Source: Taudactylus pleione
Lineage: Eukaryota; Chordata; Amphibia; Anura; Myobatrachidae
DNA length: 64,000 nt
Direction of reading: 5' to 3'
NCBI GenBank assembly: GCA_031769625.1
Contig: JAUIMM010000213.1
Location: forward strand, 1,990,501 to 2,054,500
A program made the position numbers and the translations under genes. Position 1 is the first letter of the stretch; each line of letters starts with the position of its first letter. Positions 20,553-32,055 of the stretch are shown here, one piece after another. The notes under the pieces are model-generated. The model was not told the DNA's origin and did no database searches. It was given only the letters and a program-made list of their open reading frames with translations.

Positions 20553-20582
20553 TATATAAGGTACCCGCGTCAGCGCCATTTT
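20553..20582 (+). promoter_or_regulatory. hAT core promoter: TATA box and GCGCCATTTT
   Basis: TATATAAG (20553-20560) is followed 12 bp on by GCGCCATTTT (20573-20582), a YY1-type motif where an initiator would lie. The same pair occurs in hAT copy 3 (TATATAAG at 40618-40625) and, diverged, in copy 2 and three non-autonomous derivatives. Confidence 0.55.
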
Positions 20583-21101
20583 CTCACTCGGCTGTGGACA
20601 GTGAAGAGGGAGGGTGGGAGTTAGGGCTGGCTGGGCTGTGTAGTGTAGTGTAGTGCAGAGTAGTGTTGTGCTGTGCTGTGCTGCGCTGTGCTGTTGTTGT
20701 CCATAGGGGCTGTGTCCACTACTTCAAAGTCCATAGGGGCTGGCTGGACTGTGTTGTGCAGTCAGTTCTCCATAGGGGCTGTGTCCACTCCAAAGTCCTG
20801 TGCAGTGTCCCAGTCCTAAAGGGGTGCTGTAGTGTTGTCCAGGGGGTGCTCTGTCCATCAGGGGTGCTTCCCCCAAGTGCTAAAAAAATTATATTTTTTC
20901 TGTGTTTGTGAATTGTGTGCGCAGTAGCCGCACGTGCATCAACAAAGTAGTGCCAAGCGTGCGCCTGTGTCATAAGTAAAGGGCCGGCTGGCTTGACCAT
21001 TAAAGGGTGCTGTAACCCCCAAAGTACACTCCAGTCCAAACCAAAAAAATATATATTTTCTGTGTTTAGCCGCACGTATATATCAAATCGATATAACATA
21101 A

Positions 21102-24100
21102 ATGGAGGACCAAACATTCTCCGATAAAAATAAAATAGAGAAAGATCAAGAACCACTTCCTCCTAGTGCTGAAGCTGCTGCCACTAGTCATGACATAGAT
21201 GATAACATGCCATCAACGTCGTCTGCCAAGGCCGATGCCCAATGTCATAGTAGAGGGCACATACAATCCCAAATGACAAAGTTCAGGAAAATGACCTTGA
21301 AAAAAACATTTAAATCATCTGAAGAGAAACATAAACTTGCCAATATGAAATTTACGACACGGAGTGGCAAGGAACGGCTAAGGTCGATCCCTAGTATGTT
21401 CATGACTAGTGGTTCAGCTTCACATGACGATGGAAGCCCTCCTCCCACTAAAAAAATCAAAAGAGTTAAGCTGGCAAAAGCACAGCGAAGAACTGTGCTT
21501 TCTAAGAAGATATCACAAATCCCCAAGGAGAGTCCAAGTGTGGTGGTGGTTGCGATGCCTGGCCTTCCCAGCACTGGACGGGAAGAGGTGGCTCTTTCCA
21601 CCATTTGCACACCCCCTGCAAGTGCTGAAAGGAGCACCCACAGTCCACTTGCTGATATGCAAATTGAAGATGTCACTGTTGAAGTACAACAGGATGAGGA
21701 TACTGGTGTAGCTGGCGCTGAGGAGGAAGTTGGCAAGGAGGATTCTGATGGTGATGTGGTTTGTTTAAATCAGGCTCCGGGGGAGACAGTTGTTGTCCGT
21801 GGGATGAAAAAGCCCATCACGGTCATGCCTGGGCAGAAGACCAAGCATTCCACCTCTTTGGTCTGGCAATATTTCTATCCAAATCCGGACAACAACTGTC
21901 TTGCCATATGTACCATATGTAAAGGTGGAATAAGTAGGGGTAGGGACGTTAACCACCTAGGAACATCCTCCCTTATACGGCACCTGCAGCGTGTTCATAA
22001 TAAGTTACTGTCAAGTTCAGAAACTTTGGCTAAGACCGTAAGCAGTACAGGGACACCTAAATCCCGTTGTCCTGATGTATCCAAGCGCCTGCAAACCACA
22101 CCGTCAACTCCCTCCTCGTCAATTTCCTCCTTAGTCAGGATCGGAAGTAGTCCTGCAGGCCATGTCACTGGCATGACTGATTATCCTCTCCGGGATTCCT
22201 CCGGAGGAGCATGCATTGCTACGCCTCCTGCTGCCGCTGCTGCTGTTGCTGCTGCTGGGAGTCGTTCATCATCCCAGAGAGGAAGTAGGAACACCATTAC
22301 TTTTACTAAACAATTGACCCTCCAACAGTCCTTAGCGAGGAGGATGAAGTACGACAGCAGTCATCCTGAAGCAAAACGTATAACTGAGGCCTTGACTGCT
22401 ATGTTGGTGTTAGACGTGCGTCCGGTATCCGCCATTAGTGCAGTGGGATTTAGACAATTGATGGAGGTAGTGTGTCCCCGGTTCCAAATCCCGTCTAGAT
22501 TCCACTTCACTAGGCAGGCGATACCGAGACTGTACAGAAACGTCAGAAAAAGTGTCCTCAGTGTCCTGAAAAATGCCGTTGTACCCAATGTCCACTTAAC
22601 CACGGACATGTGCACAAGTGGAACAGGGCAGACTAAGGACTATATGACTGTGACAGCCCACTGGGTAGATGTATCACCTTACGCAGCAACAGCAGCAGCG
22701 TCACCAGTAGCAGCATCTCAGAAACGCCAGCTCGTTCCAAGGCAGGCTACGCTGTGTATCACCGGTTTCAGTAAGAGGCACACCGCTGACAACCTCTTAG
22801 AGAAACTGAGGGAAATCATCGCCCAGTGGCTTACCCCACTTAGACTCTCCTGGGGATTTGTGATATCTGACAACGCCACCAATATTGTGCGGGCATTACA
22901 TCTGGGCAAATTCCAGCACGTCCCATGTTTTGCTCACACAACAAACTTGGTGGTGCAGAATTTTCTGAAAAGCGACAGGGGCGTGCAGGGGACGCTTTGG
23001 GTGGCCCGAAAAATTTCTGGCCACTTTCGCCATTCAGCGACTGCGTGCCGAAGACTGGAGCGCCAGCAAACACTCTTGAACCTGCCCTGCCATCACCTGA
23101 AGCAAGAGGTTGTGACGCGGTGGAACTCAACCCTCTATATGCTTCAGAGGATGGAGGAGCAGCAAAAGGCCATACAAGCCTATGCATCCACCTATGACAT
23201 AGGCAAAGGAGGGGGTATGCACCTGACTCAAGTGCAGTGGAGAATGATTTCCAAGTTGTGCAAGGTTCTCCAGCCCTTCGAACTTGCCACACGTGAAGTC
23301 AGTTCAGACATTGTCAGCTCGAGTAAGGTCATTCCCCTCATCAGGCTTTTGCAGAAACAGCTGGAGAAAGTGAAGGAGGAGCTAAGACGGAGCGATTCCG
23401 CTCGGCATGTGGGACTTGTGGATGAAGCCCTTCATTCGCTTTGCCAGGATTCCAGGGTGGTCAATCTGTTGAAATCAGACCACTACATTTTGGCCACCGT
23501 GCTCGATCCTAGGTTTAAAGCCTATGTGGTGTCTCTCTTTCCGGCCGACACAAGCCTGCAGAGGTGCAAAGACCTGCTGGTGAAAACACTGTCAGCTGAA
23601 GCAGAACGTGACACGTCAACAGCTCCTTCTTCATTTTCTCCCGCAACTGGGGCTGCCAGGAAAAAACTTAGGTAACCTAAGCAACCCGCTGGAGGTGATG
23701 CAGGGCAGGCAGGACCAAGTTTGGACATCTGGTCCGGACTGAAGGACCTGGCAACAATTTCTGACATGTCTACTGTCACTGCATATGATACTGTCACCAT
23801 TGACAGAATGGTGGAGGATTACATCGGTGACAGCATCCAAGTAGGCATGTCAGACAGTCCATACCTGTACTGGCAGGAAAAAGAGGCAATTTGGAGGCCC
23901 CTGTACAAACTGGCTCTATTTTACCTGAGTTGCCCCCCCTCCAGTGTGTACTCCGAAAGAGTGTTTAGTGCAGCCGGGAACCTTGTCAGCAAAAGGCGTA
24001 GGAGGTTGCTTCCACAGAATGTGGAGAAAATTATGTTCATCAAAATGAATTATCAGCTCTTCCAGGGTGACAAGCCTCCAGAACGTACAGAGGGACCTGT

Positions 24101-24215
24101 GGTGGTGGATTCCAGTGGGGACGAGTTAATACTCTGTGAGGATGAGGATGTACACACTGAAGAGGGTGAGGAATCGGTGGATGAGGAGGATGAGGATGAC
24201 ATCTTGCCTCCGTAG
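21102..24215 (+). pseudogene. hAT transposase, BED finger type, one nonsense codon
   Basis: A single reading frame of 1037 codons interrupted only by TAA at 23673-23675, where copy 3 has a Tyr codon (TAT). Residues 1-250 are polar and partly acidic. A BED zinc finger spans about 252-302 with Cys270, Cys273, His294 and His299. The RNase H-like core shows Asp502 (in a TTDM block), Asp590 (VISDNATN), Cys609 with His612, WNST at 674-677 and a candidate Glu732. The C-terminal hAT dimerisation region (SSVYSERVFSAAGNLVS) lies after the stop, followed by an acidic tail. Residue 504 is Cys; copies 2 and 3 have the usual Trp. Loss of the dimerisation region should make this copy inactive unless read through. 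It resembles ZBED-like proteins of vertebrate genomes. Confidence 0.85.
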
Positions 24216-24271
24216 AGCCAGTTTGTGCAGGGACAGATTAATTGCCAGCTTGTTTTGTGGGGGCCCAAACG

Positions 24272-24327
24272 AACCAATCATTTCAGCCACAGTTGTGTGG
24301 CAGACCCTGTCGCTGAAATGATTGGTT
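24272..24327 (+). promoter_or_regulatory. 3' UTR hairpin of the hAT transcript
   Basis: AACCAATCATTTCAGC (24272-24287) pairs perfectly with GCTGAAATGATTGGTT (24312-24327), 56 bp after the transposase stop. It is kept in copy 2 (32443-32500), copy 3 (45758-45813) and the old copy (54277-54328), in the last with paired base changes. Confidence 0.6.
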
Positions 24328-24840
24328 TGTTAAAGTGTGCATGTCCTGTTTATACAACATAAGGGTGGGTGGGAGGGCCCAAGGACAATTCCATCTTGCA
24401 CCTCTTTTTTTTCTTTGCATTATGTACAGTTTGGGGCCTAGTTTTTCAAACTGCCATCCTGTCTGCCACTGCAGTATCATGCCTAGATGGGTCACGTGTT
24501 TGTGCCGCCCACTCGTGTCGCTTAGCATAGTCATCCAGCTACCTCGGTGCAACCTTTTGGACATAAAAACACTATTGTGAGGTGTGAGGTGTTCAGAATA
24601 GACTAGAAAAGAGTGGAAATTAAGGTTATTGAGGTTAATAATAGCATAGGAGCAGAGAAATCTACAAATTCTGTGATTTTAGCTGTTTTTATGCTTTTTA
24701 AAAAAAAAATACAGATCCAAAACACAAAACCCAGAACCCAAAACACGGAAGGGTGGTTTTGGCAAAACCAATCCAGATCCAAAACACGAAGAAAGATCCA
24801 GATCCAAAACCAAAACACATAAAGTGGCCGGTGCACACCC

Positions 24841-24844
<4 letters not shown>

Positions 24845-24894
<50 letters not shown>
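24845..24894. repeat. (TA)n microsatellite
   Basis: A TA run of about 50 bp directly right of hAT copy 1. Confidence 0.9.
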
Positions 24895-24898
<4 letters not shown>

Positions 24899-25329
24899 AA
24901 GTATAGAAATGCAACTATCAAAATTAAGAGGATTCTCACTTGCATTGGCATCTTTTCAAAAAGATCAAATTTCAAAGGATATAGTTGGAAACAAGTCAGG
25001 TATAATTTTTACCAGATTTGAGAATAAACAAAACATTTATGTGATTGTTAAACACATTTCTTTGCCAAATAAACCTTTAATGAGGTTTCTAAAAATAATC
25101 TTCCCACAAAATAACATGTTACGTATTTGGGTGTATATCATTTATGTCACTTAATATATGCTGCATATATAAGCCCGACATCCAGACCTTTACAGGTACA
25201 AACTGGAGACTGCACACTGGCCCCTTCCTCTCATAAACCGCCCCTGCAGTCATGTGAACAGTTTTGCGCAGAACTGCAAACCTACAAAGCTAGGAGTCAT
25301 TTTCTGGAGCAGTTATGGTGACTGTGAAT
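24895..25329. other. Unannotated sequence
   Basis: AT-rich, no gene or repeat recognised. Confidence 0.35.
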
Positions 25330-25332
25330 TAA

Positions 25333-25881
25333 GGCCCTCATTCAGAGCCGTACGCTCTGAGCAGAGCGCACGCTCTGAATGAGGGCCGGGCTCCATTTTC
25401 ATGGAGCGTCCTCCTGGACGCTCGTATAGCTGTGGGTCACCACCCACAGGCTATACGAGCGTGCATTGTGATGGTCGCGATGGTCGAGACCATCGCGACC
25501 ATCGAATTTGCGAGCCGGAGCCTGCGGTTGAGGTTTTCAACCGCAAGCTCCGGAGTGATTTTGGCTCTATCAGAGCCAAAATCACTCCCACTGACATCAC
25601 TAGTGATGTCAGTGGGCCGGCTTTTGACGGGAGGCGTTCCCGTGGGAACGCCCCCGTCAGGGAGGCACGCCCCTGGCACGCCCACCAAAGGGGGCGTGCT
25701 GTCAATCAACATTGACAGCACGCCCCCTTTGATCGGACACAACGAGCGAAGGACTTTCCTTCGCTCGTCGCGTCTGGCGCATGCGCACGACGGAGCTCCC
25801 TCCGTCGTGCGCATGCTCAGTCCATAACATCGACCCACTTGCGAGCGGACAGCCGCTCGCGAGTGGGTCTGAATCAGGCCC
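25333..25881. mobile_element. Hairpin-chain element, TAA target duplication
   Basis: The whole element is a row of about 12-13 adjacent hairpins. Clear ones are: CCCTCATTCAGAGC outer arms (25333-25387); TATAGC-TGTGGGT with ACCCACA-GGCTATA; GATGGTCGCGATGGTC with its exact complement two bases later; AGTGATTTTGGCTCT with AGAGCCAAAATCACT; the 30-bp palindrome centred on CATCACTAGTGATG; AAAGGGGGCGTGCTGTCAAT with its exact complement; ACGAGCGAAGGA with TCCTTCGCTCGT; GCATGCGCACGACGGAG with its complement; and a last one with GCGAGCGG. The ends GGCCCTCATTCAGA and TCTGAATCAGGCCC are inverted. TAA flanks both sides (25330-25332, 25882-25884), as in PIF/Harbinger insertions. Frames here are shadows of the palindromes. 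Confidence 0.85.
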
Positions 25882-26305
25882 TAAGTGTGCAACTTGAATG
25901 CATTTAGGGGACAATAGCCGCACCTGCACAATGGAAAAGCGGCACCAATATACACTTTTTATGGTTTGTAAAAGAGCTTTACAGAAATATTTTTGGTCAC
26001 AAAGCAAGATAAACTAAAATTAATCTTAAAAACACTTTTATGAAAGTCCTATATGTCAGCATTCAAAGCCTAGTCATCCACCAATCACATTTATAACCCC
26101 CAAATGTGCCTTCTATATACCTTCAATCCCATTTAAAGCTCATCTTGCAAAATTTGCCCAGCCTACAAATACCAAGGCATGTCGCAAGTCACCCAGCTAG
26201 TCCTATTCCTGCAGAAACTGCTATCTTGTCTGTCAAATCAACGTAGAACAGAATTGATAGTCTCTTATGAGTTGGCACCTGTGTAGAGGAAGCATTAGGG
26301 AGAAG

Positions 26306-26646
26306 CAGTGGCGTCACAAGGAGGGTGCGGGGGTATGAAGGCCTGCCGAGGGTTGACACCAAGGTGCAGACTCCCCCTCAGTGACATGAGCCGGGTTCTG
26401 CACTGTATAATAAGTGCAGCACTCAGCTCCTGACAACTGTGAGGGAGCCGGCTGGCACTGCACACAGGGCAGTCCACACCTCCGGCACCCCTCCTACCTC
26501 AGGGGTTCGCCCGTGAGGCCATGCCCCCTTCCCTTGTGACCACGCCCCTATCAATGTGGCCACACCCCCTTTTCAGTGGCGCACGGCTTCGCTGCACACA
26601 GCATCCCTACCCGCACTGGGTGACACCATGGGGAGGGACACCACTG
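26306..26646. mobile_element. hAT-type MITE with CAGTGGCG ends
   Basis: The ends CAGTGGCGTCAC and GGGACACCACTG are inverted. Flanks GGGAGAAG (26298-26305) and GGGAGGAG (26647-26654) match at 7 of 8 bases, a likely 8-bp target duplication. The ends resemble those of the element at 9514-11305. Confidence 0.55.
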
Positions 26647-27056
26647 GGGAGGAGTGTGACCTGCAATTGTTGTGCCCTCACATCTCCAGGCCCTTTAATA
26701 GCCGCATTTCCTGTACTTCTGTCACTGACCATGGCCAAACGCAGGATTTCTAAAGGGGTTTCCAAATGTTTGATTGTAGAGAAAGTTTGGCCAGCCCATT
26801 AGGAGCACATACTTAGCACTGTGCCTCATACACAGTGGAGTGTATGTAATACATCAGACATAGGCAGTGATCACAGCTATTAGATGTGGCATTAGTACCA
26901 GCCTGTCAGAATGGGTTTCTAGAGAGCATTGGGGCAAGTCTGGTACTCTGGAGGAGTGGCATAAGAACCACTGGCCCTGGACATATATGTACACAATGGT
27001 CTCCTTATACACTGGATAGTTTATGTAATGCAGTATTAATAATTCACTACATAGCA

Positions 27057-27185
27057 GCCCTCCAGCTGCTGTGGAACTACACATCCCAGCATGTCCTGCC
27101 ATAGTTTTGCTATTATGGTATGCTAAAACAGCGGCAGGGCATGCTGGGATGTGCAGTTCCATAAGCAGTTGCAGTTATAGAGGGT
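27057..27185. mobile_element. Palindromic MITE carrying ZNF143-type motifs
   Basis: The left arm GGAACTACACATCCCAGCAT and the right arm ATGCTGGGATGTGCAGTTCC pair. The arm sequence is one base from the ACTACAATTCCCAGCATGC motif bound by ZNF143 in vertebrate promoters. An exact copy of that motif lies at 51921-51939. Confidence 0.5.
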
Positions 27186-27969
27186 CTATAGTACAGGCTG
27201 TAGGCAGGGGAAAGAGTCTTAAAAAACAACCTTTTCTATATCAAACATATTTATCTCATATACATAACAAGAGGTCAGGAAAAGGTTAAACATCCCATAA
27301 TAAGTATACATACATGGTATAACTAGTAGGAGACAGAGCCTAGATTTCTAAGCACACATTCTCCAGTCCCACCTCATAGGGGCCTATTCATTATGACATT
27401 ATCACTAATGATAATTATGTTTTAAACTCGCTGTGAATTTAAAAAATATTTTGGAGGCATTCATCATGCCTCCCTAATACATGTATCTCTCCCGAATAGC
27501 TGCTCTTTTTGTGGAGTCAGCTTTTCGGAAAAGTGATACTTTTCCCCTGCAGCTGTCCGACCACATGGGTCTCCGATCTGAGACACCCCCCCCCCCCGCG
27601 GGTGTATTATCCGGCGCCTTCCCCTCCCCCCAAGTGTTTGATGCCCCATAGGCATATGATACCCCCCATAGGTGTCCGAGCCCCCCTGCACTTCACCGTG
27701 GGTGCCCGATCCCCCCCAGCCCCCACCCCTTCCTCTCCTCCTGGCTCACCTGTCTTCTGCTGTCGTGAGTCCAGGTCACATGTCTGTGGTGGCTTGGAGT
27801 TCTTAGCTTCGGGACTCTGCAGTGCAGACACAGCAGGGAGGGATCTTAATAGATCCCTCTGCTGTGGCTGGCATGTATATCTTCACAGGCCGCCATGTAA
27901 ACAGCAACCTGTGAAGATTATCAGGGGCTGAACGCCATTTCAGGATGCGTATGCTTCACACTGCGTGTG

Positions 27970-28435
27970 CGCGAACTAGCCAGTTCGATCGTGTAAGCGT
28001 ATGCAGACTACACACAACGTGCACGCAGACCCCTCCAATATTGATTGACAGGTAGTGCCGTTTGTGGGTGGTGACGGGGGAGTGGTCGGGTGAACGCAGG
28101 CATGCTTGTGCATTGGGATGCCATTTTAGGGGTGTCCATAATTAAGCCAGTGCGGCGACGGATGCAGTGATGAGACTCCGTGCACACAGGAAGTTGCCAA
28201 GATCCTGTGCGAGGTCTGGTCAATCACTATTATGCAAATGTGGTTGATGGTTCTCGATGTTACCAATGTTTACGCTATCTTGCGTACTGATCAGGCTTTA
28301 AGTAAAGGGAGATGGGCGGCTTAATATAGGGCTGGGTGTCTCCGTGCGTATGCATTGAGTAGCATATTCTCACAGCGGACGGGTGCGTGCGTTCTCTCCT
28401 TTGCGTTCCTTGCTGAATCAGGCCCACAGTTACTT
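27970..28435. mobile_element. Member of the GGGCCTGATTCAG element family
   Basis: The right end is TTGCTGAATCAGGCCC. Internal landmarks shared with 30405-30882 and 63679-63895 are TTTGTGGGTGGTGACGGGG, a GAACGCAGGC block and GTCCATAATTAAGCC. The left end is not clear. No coding potential. Confidence 0.55.
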
Positions 28436-28730
28436 GCTTTTTTGCTCAGCTCCCAATCTGAATTATTTACATAAGGTTAAAAGTTGACAGACATTAACAG
28501 AAACTATCCAATCAAGACTCCTGACGACTGCTTCTGTGTACTAGACAATTTTATCATAGGAATTGGAGCTCGAGACACCTTTCTTAAGGTCAAGAGTCTT
28601 GATTGAATCATTTCTGCTATTGTGGATTATCTACAGCTGAGATCATCACTTCTTACTACCTCTGTGGAGCAGAGACTGGAGGGACTACACATTTACATGT
28701 GGGATCTGTCGAGCTGAAAAGGTTCTGTAA

Positions 28731-29047
28731 GGGTGGGTATACACACTCCATGATATCGTCCCGATTTGGCATATTTGAATGAAAAATCAAGCATATAGTG
28801 CTGTGTGTATGACTGACTCCCATGAATCACATGCGATATCATGTGATTGGCCATGTTGCACGGCCACTCACACGATATCGCATGCGGTGCAGTGCATATA
28901 AAATAAGGACAGAACAACAAATCATTCCGTCGTTCATTAAATCTTCTAATGTGTACCGACAATCTTTCATTCTTTCATGGTCCAGAGAAAAGGTAAATTG
29001 CCCCGACCATTGGCAAGATAGCCAGTTGATCAAGTGTGTACCCGGCC
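28731..29047. mobile_element. Foldback element with TAA target duplication
   Basis: The ends GGGTGGGTATACACAC and GTGTGTACCCGGCC are inverted, and TAA flanks both sides (28728-28730, 29048-29050). Internal hairpins around ATCACATGCGATATCATG are seen. Likely PIF/Harbinger-type and non-autonomous. Confidence 0.65.
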
Positions 29048-29339
29048 TAAGACTGTCATTACAATTAAATACCTATGTTTCCTTACATTGAAATAAGATA
29101 TTTTCTCAATTAAAAATTGTCAATCTTCTTTGCTACTGAAATCACAACCCTGCTGCAATACAGGACATTTTGGTTCCATATTACAAAAATATGAATTAAT
29201 TGAATGAGCACTTTTGTATTGATCTTTCTCAGAAGCCACAGATTATCAACTTTGTACCGTATGTGGCAATTTAGCGATCTCCACTGATTTTATGACTTGT
29301 TATAAGAAATGGAATTATTCTAGGCCTGATTTAGAGTCA

Positions 29340-29910
29340 GAGCCTGATTAACCGGGGACACAGGGGGCCCTTCAGCCAGTGCTGCTCCCATACAGCACTG
29401 GCACTGCTGTCCCAATGGACCCTAAGGGGCGGGGACAGCCATTCTGATCCAATCACCTGCTGTAACGCCAAGAAGGCAGCACGGATACCGTGATGTATAT
29501 AGGTAGGTGTGAACTTTGTAACCATGTTATCAACTGCCGCATGGTCCTAGCTCATTATATATCATATCTCTACACCCTCTGCCCTATACCTTTATATTAT
29601 ATCACCATGCACCCACTCCTTAATCTGGCCCGGTGCCCCCAAGCCCCCTCTGGGTCTGCGGCCCGTTGCTACGCCACCCATCAAGTCACCATGCTGGTAC
29701 AGTTCCTGCTCTGAAGCTGAATGGAGTTTCTTCCTGCTGTCTCTGGTGCAACTGTAATCACAGCATGCTGGCGGTTCCTGTGCAGCCATGGTGGAGAATC
29801 AGATCCATAGAAGGGGCAATGTGGATACTGTTGGAAAGCATATGAGTGAAAAGATGGGAGGGGCCCCTGTATTAAGTGCCCTGGGACCCCCAAAGGCTTA
29901 ATCCAGCCCA
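29340..29910. mobile_element. Possible element with GCCTGATTAA ends
   Basis: AGCCTGATTAACCGGGG on the left and GGCTTAATCCAGCCC on the right are diverged inverted ends, with GGGGGCCC and GGGGCCCC inside. Weak; no target duplication was identified. Confidence 0.3.
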
Positions 29911-30404
29911 GTTCAGAGTTGTATGATGTTAGCATCGCTGCTGCGTCTTTGGATGCAGTATCAATGCTAACATATGCTAATGCAGCAGGAGATGTCCTGT
30001 GTAAATAGAAGCCTACTACCGGCTTCTGTGATCCGCTGCTGAGTCCGAGGAAGCAGCATCAGATCACCATCAGTCAACCATAAGCCATCTGAGTAAGCAT
30101 AAACTTACTCACCCAGCCATCTCAGCCCCGCCCAAAATGGCTGCAGCCTGTCAATCAGGTTGCGGTTTCTTTGACATGAATTGGAGTACTCAAATGTCTT
30201 CAGAGACAGCAACCTGCGTGGATGCGCTGGTTCAGCAGCAAGGGGTCTGCAGAAAGTATTTCAGACTACTGGAACAAGTGTATTTTTTTTATAAAACAAT
30301 ATAATTAATATTTCAGAAATACTGTTCAAATAATTACTAAAGATCTGATTTATGAAAAAATAACATTATTGCAGGTGAAAGTCGACTTTTTCCTGCTTCA
30401 CCCT

Positions 30405-30882
30405 ACAAATGAATTGGTTATTGCACGCACGCACCCGGTCGATGTTTGTGTTCTGCGCATGCGCAAACCGGCCGCTGCAATCGGGGTGTCCCATCGCAAA
30501 GTGATTAACATCAAGTGACCGTTTGTGGGTGGTGAAGGGGAGGTGGTCGGCGGAACGCAGACGTGCCTGTGCATTTGAACGCCATTACAGGGGAGTGCAT
30601 AATTAAGCCCCTGCGATTGCATACGCAGCAAGAGGTCTAGATGGCGACAGGAAGTTTAGCCGTTTGTGAGGGAGGTCATGGTCAACTACAACTGTGCGTA
30701 TGGTCCGATGTTATTCGATGTTACCAATGTTTTTGCTGTCTTGCGGATATATGTAATGGGAAGTGGGCAACTTTATACAGTGGTGGGCATCTTGGTATAG
30801 TGCTGCGGTCGCCGTGCGATCTAATTCATTAGCATATTTTCGCTTGCGAATGCAGCCTTGCGATTCGTGCTGCATCAGGCCC
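30405..30882. mobile_element. Member of the GGGCCTGATTCAG element family
   Basis: The right end is GTGCTGCATCAGGCCC followed by TTA. Shared internal landmarks are TTCTGCGCATGCGCAAACC, CGTTTGTGGGTGGTGAAGGG and GCATAATTAAGCCC. The left end is lost or diverged. Confidence 0.5.
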
Positions 30883-30889
30883 TTAGTTC

Positions 30890-31575
30890 CCTAAATGGGA
30901 ACCTACATTGTCTGCCTTCAGCGGACTATATTTTGAAAACAAGTTATTCAATCTCTAGAACATTCCTATTCCTCATATGGAGGTGGAAAGCCTGGAAAAC
31001 ACCTTCAATTTCAAAAGATATCAGAATTAACAAAGCCGAATGAGAAATGTAATTTGCAGACTGCACTGAATAAATATGGAAATGACCTAAAATAAAAATG
31101 ATTTTATTAAAATAAATTCTTATCTTTACATGCAAAATGTGTGTTGCTTTCTGTGTCTCTAGCATTGTAAATTGCTGCCTAGGATATAATTTCAAAGAAG
31201 CTACTGTACATTTTACTGTTATTGTATTTTTTATGAGATGGGAAAAAAATCCTGCTAAAAATATGCTGTGCTTTGCATCTAAGATAGATTTGGACTGCAG
31301 TTTGGAGGTGGGTCATAAGCAGCTCTGCATTGAAGTAGAGCTGAGAATACATATTAGGCATACAGCACATGTAATACAAGTCAAGTGAAAAAAAACACTT
31401 GTCTCTGCAGTCTTTCACAGTTTGAAGTGATCAAACTCTTTTATAAAGCAATGTCTGCATTTTTTAGGGGTTTTTTATACTTAGACGCTCCCATGTGGAC
31501 ATTTTCAAATATGATATTTGCAGATGTGCCCTATACTTTTAGTCTATTACAAATAAAGTAGTTTAACGAAAATCT
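30890..31575. other. Unannotated sequence
   Basis: AT-rich, no gene or repeat recognised. Confidence 0.3.
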
Positions 31576-32055
31576 ACTTGATTTTAGGGGTGTGCACCGG
31601 CCATTTTTCGTGTTTTGTGTTTTGGTTTTGGATCTGGATCTTTCTTCGTGTTTTGGATCTGGATTGGTTTTTGCCAAAGCCACCCTTCCGTGTTTTGGGT
31701 TCTGGGTTTTATGTTTGGGATCTGTATTTTTTTGGAAAAAAGCATAAAAACAGCTAAAATCACAGAATTTGTGGGTTTTTCTGTTCCTATGCTATTATTA
31801 ACCTCAATAACATTAATTTCCAGTCTATTCTGAACACCTCACACCTCACAATATTGTTTTTAGGCCAAAAGTTTGCACCGAGGTAGCTGGATGTTTATGA
31901 CACAAGTGGGCGGCACAAACACGTGGCCCATCTAGGAGTGACACTGCAGTGGTAGACAGGATGGCAGTTTGAAAAACTAGGCCCCAGTACATAAAGCAAA
32001 TTAAAAAAAGAGGTGCAAGATGGAATTGTTCTTGGGTCCTCCCCCCCCACACTTA

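Larger units (their letters stand above)
20392..24843 (+). mobile_element. hAT transposon copy 1, full length
   Basis: It runs from TAGGGGTGAGCGGG to CGGTGCACACCCCTA. The 5' end has a hairpin made of GGGTTCGGATTTC and GAAATCCGAACCC, then paired GATCCGAGTCAGGC blocks, a TATA box, a leader with CATAGGGGCTGTGTCC repeats, one 160-bp repeat unit (20897-21056), the transposase frame, a 3' UTR hairpin, and a 3' end of AAAACACAAAACCC-type repeats. Both flanks are (TA)n, so the 8-bp duplication expected of hAT elements cannot be read here. Confidence 0.9.

Noticed and set aside
22840..23292. 150-residue frame antisense to the hAT transposase
   Set aside because: Shadow of the transposase frame; the same antisense frame recurs in copies 2 and 3 only because the sense strand is conserved.
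25437..25838. Overlapping frames of 83-133 residues on both strands
   Set aside because: They arise from GC-rich palindromes of the hairpin chain; sense and antisense products mirror each other.
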